Shown: positions 63,747 through 64,000 of the stretch, piece by piece
How positions within the stretch are numbered: the stretch's first letter is position 1
How the letters are laid out: the number at the start of each line of letters is the position of its first letter
Assembly: GCA_903824185.1 (NCBI GenBank)
Contig: CAIJVU010000036.1
Location: 62,001-126,000, forward strand
DNA length: 64,000 nt
Reading direction: 5' to 3'
From: an uncultured Hyphomicrobiales bacterium
Lineage (GTDB): Bacteria > Pseudomonadota > Alphaproteobacteria > Rhizobiales > Beijerinckiaceae
Notes under the pieces: model-generated
What the model saw: the letters and a program-made list of their open reading frames with translations, nothing else
Databases searched by the model: none
What the model was told of the DNA's origin: nothing
Made by a program: the position numbers and the translations under genes

Positions 63747-64000
63747 CTAACGCCTGCCGAAAAGGCGCTCGATATCTTTCAGTTTTAATTCCACATAAGT
63801 GGGGCGGCCATGATTGCACTGGCCCGAAAAAGGCGTTTCTTCCATTTCGCGCAACAAGGCATTCATCTCTTCGGGGCGCAAGCGGCGTCCGGCCCTGACA
63901 GAATGGTGGCAGGCAAAGGTTGCCAAGACATGATCCAGCCGGTTTTCCAGCGCTTGGGTTGATCCCCACTCCTCCAACGTATCGCAGAGATCACGGATCA
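63747..64000 (-). CDS. mutL: DNA mismatch repair protein MutL (C-terminal part, cut by window edge)
   Basis: The last 84 codons of MutL, the mismatch-repair ATPase-endonuclease matchmaker. The frame stays open at base 64000. It has the C-terminal signatures [15 protein letters not shown] and [14 protein letters not shown], ending [10 protein letters not shown], as in alphaproteobacterial MutL. The gene is transcribed leftward and converges on rsmD. Confidence 0.95.
   Translation of the reverse strand, partial: IRDLCDTLEEWGSTQALENRLDHVLATFACHHSVRAGRRLRPEEMNALLREMEETPFSGQCNHGRPTYVELKLKDIERLFGRR

Overview
The window is a stretch of ordinary alphaproteobacterial chromosome, about 57 percent GC by eye and almost fully coding. 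It has no phage, insertion sequence, CRISPR array, tRNA or rRNA that I could recognise. Several things point to an alphaproteobacterium: the CcrM (GANTC) methyltransferase, split b and b' subunits in a stand-alone Fo operon, the order ctaC-ctaD-ctaB-small protein-ctaG-ctaE-DUF983-SURF1, an IalB-family protein, DUF4170, DUF2093, and a plant-type glutamate-cysteine ligase. Gene order, from memory, resembles Hyphomicrobiales (Rhizobiales) most: ppdK/glyS/glyQ beside the ispE-TPR-ETF-QO-glycosylase block, the mutY-DUF721-DsbA-smc block, and ispH-thrB-rnhA. Genus cannot be told from the sequence.

Layout. 1-6.6 kb: ppdK (cut by the left edge), both glycyl-tRNA synthetase subunits with a double-CDGSH iron-sulfur protein between them, a TrmN6-like methyltransferase, and a divergent long-chain polyprenyl diphosphate synthase. 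6.6-12.1 kb: ispE, a secreted TPR protein, ETF-ubiquinone oxidoreductase, and a divergent family-4-like uracil-DNA glycosylase. 12.1-15.1 kb: the Fo ATP synthase operon atpI-B-E-F'-F, with a near-consensus promoter, a leader hairpin and an attenuator-like hairpin after atpE. 15.2-21.3 kb: smc, a Tat-exported DsbA-like thioredoxin, a DciA-like protein, and divergent mutY.

21.3-22.0 kb is the only real gene desert. It holds six alternating palindromic repeats that form BIME-like pairs, a terminator, and a 44-bp tandem repeat that runs into the stop codon of a Spy/LTXXQ-type periplasmic protein. 22.0-27.8 kb: that protein, ccrM, rnhB, a PA0069-type radical SAM protein, a small GT2-like protein, a lipoprotein and an IalB-family protein. 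28.1-34.9 kb: the aa3-type cytochrome oxidase cluster and its assembly factors. CtaC has Arg in place of the conserved CuA/Mg-site Glu, and three stacked hairpins separate ctaD from ctaB. 35-40.7 kb: threonine synthase, an M16 protease and a large 7TM-GGDEF-EAL protein whose GGDEF site is degenerate. 40.7-46.5 kb: YqgE, a DsbD-N-like protein, a peroxiredoxin, rnhA-thrB-ispH and two unrecognised small proteins. 46.5-54.8 kb: a DMT transporter, gshA, rsmE, a secreted orphan coupled to ubiA, DUF4170, and the lipid A/Kdo genes (DUF374, waaA, lpxK). 54.8-64 kb: DUF2093, xseA, purD, an APH-fold kinase-like protein, a patatin, tadA, an RluB-type pseudouridine synthase carrying two separate tandem-repeat arrays, rsmD, and the 3' end of mutL.

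The gene content is core metabolism: isoprenoid and ubiquinone supply (ispE, ispH, polyprenyl synthase, ubiA) feeding respiration (ETF-QO, cytochrome oxidase, Fo), lipid A, tRNA/rRNA modification, and DNA repair and segregation. I found no convincing new multi-gene system. The observations best worth a second look are the CtaC substitution, the non-canonical GGDEF/EAL receptor, the repeat arrays in the pseudouridine synthase, the repeat island at 21.3-22.0 kb, a CtrA-like box upstream of ccrM, and several small unassigned proteins.
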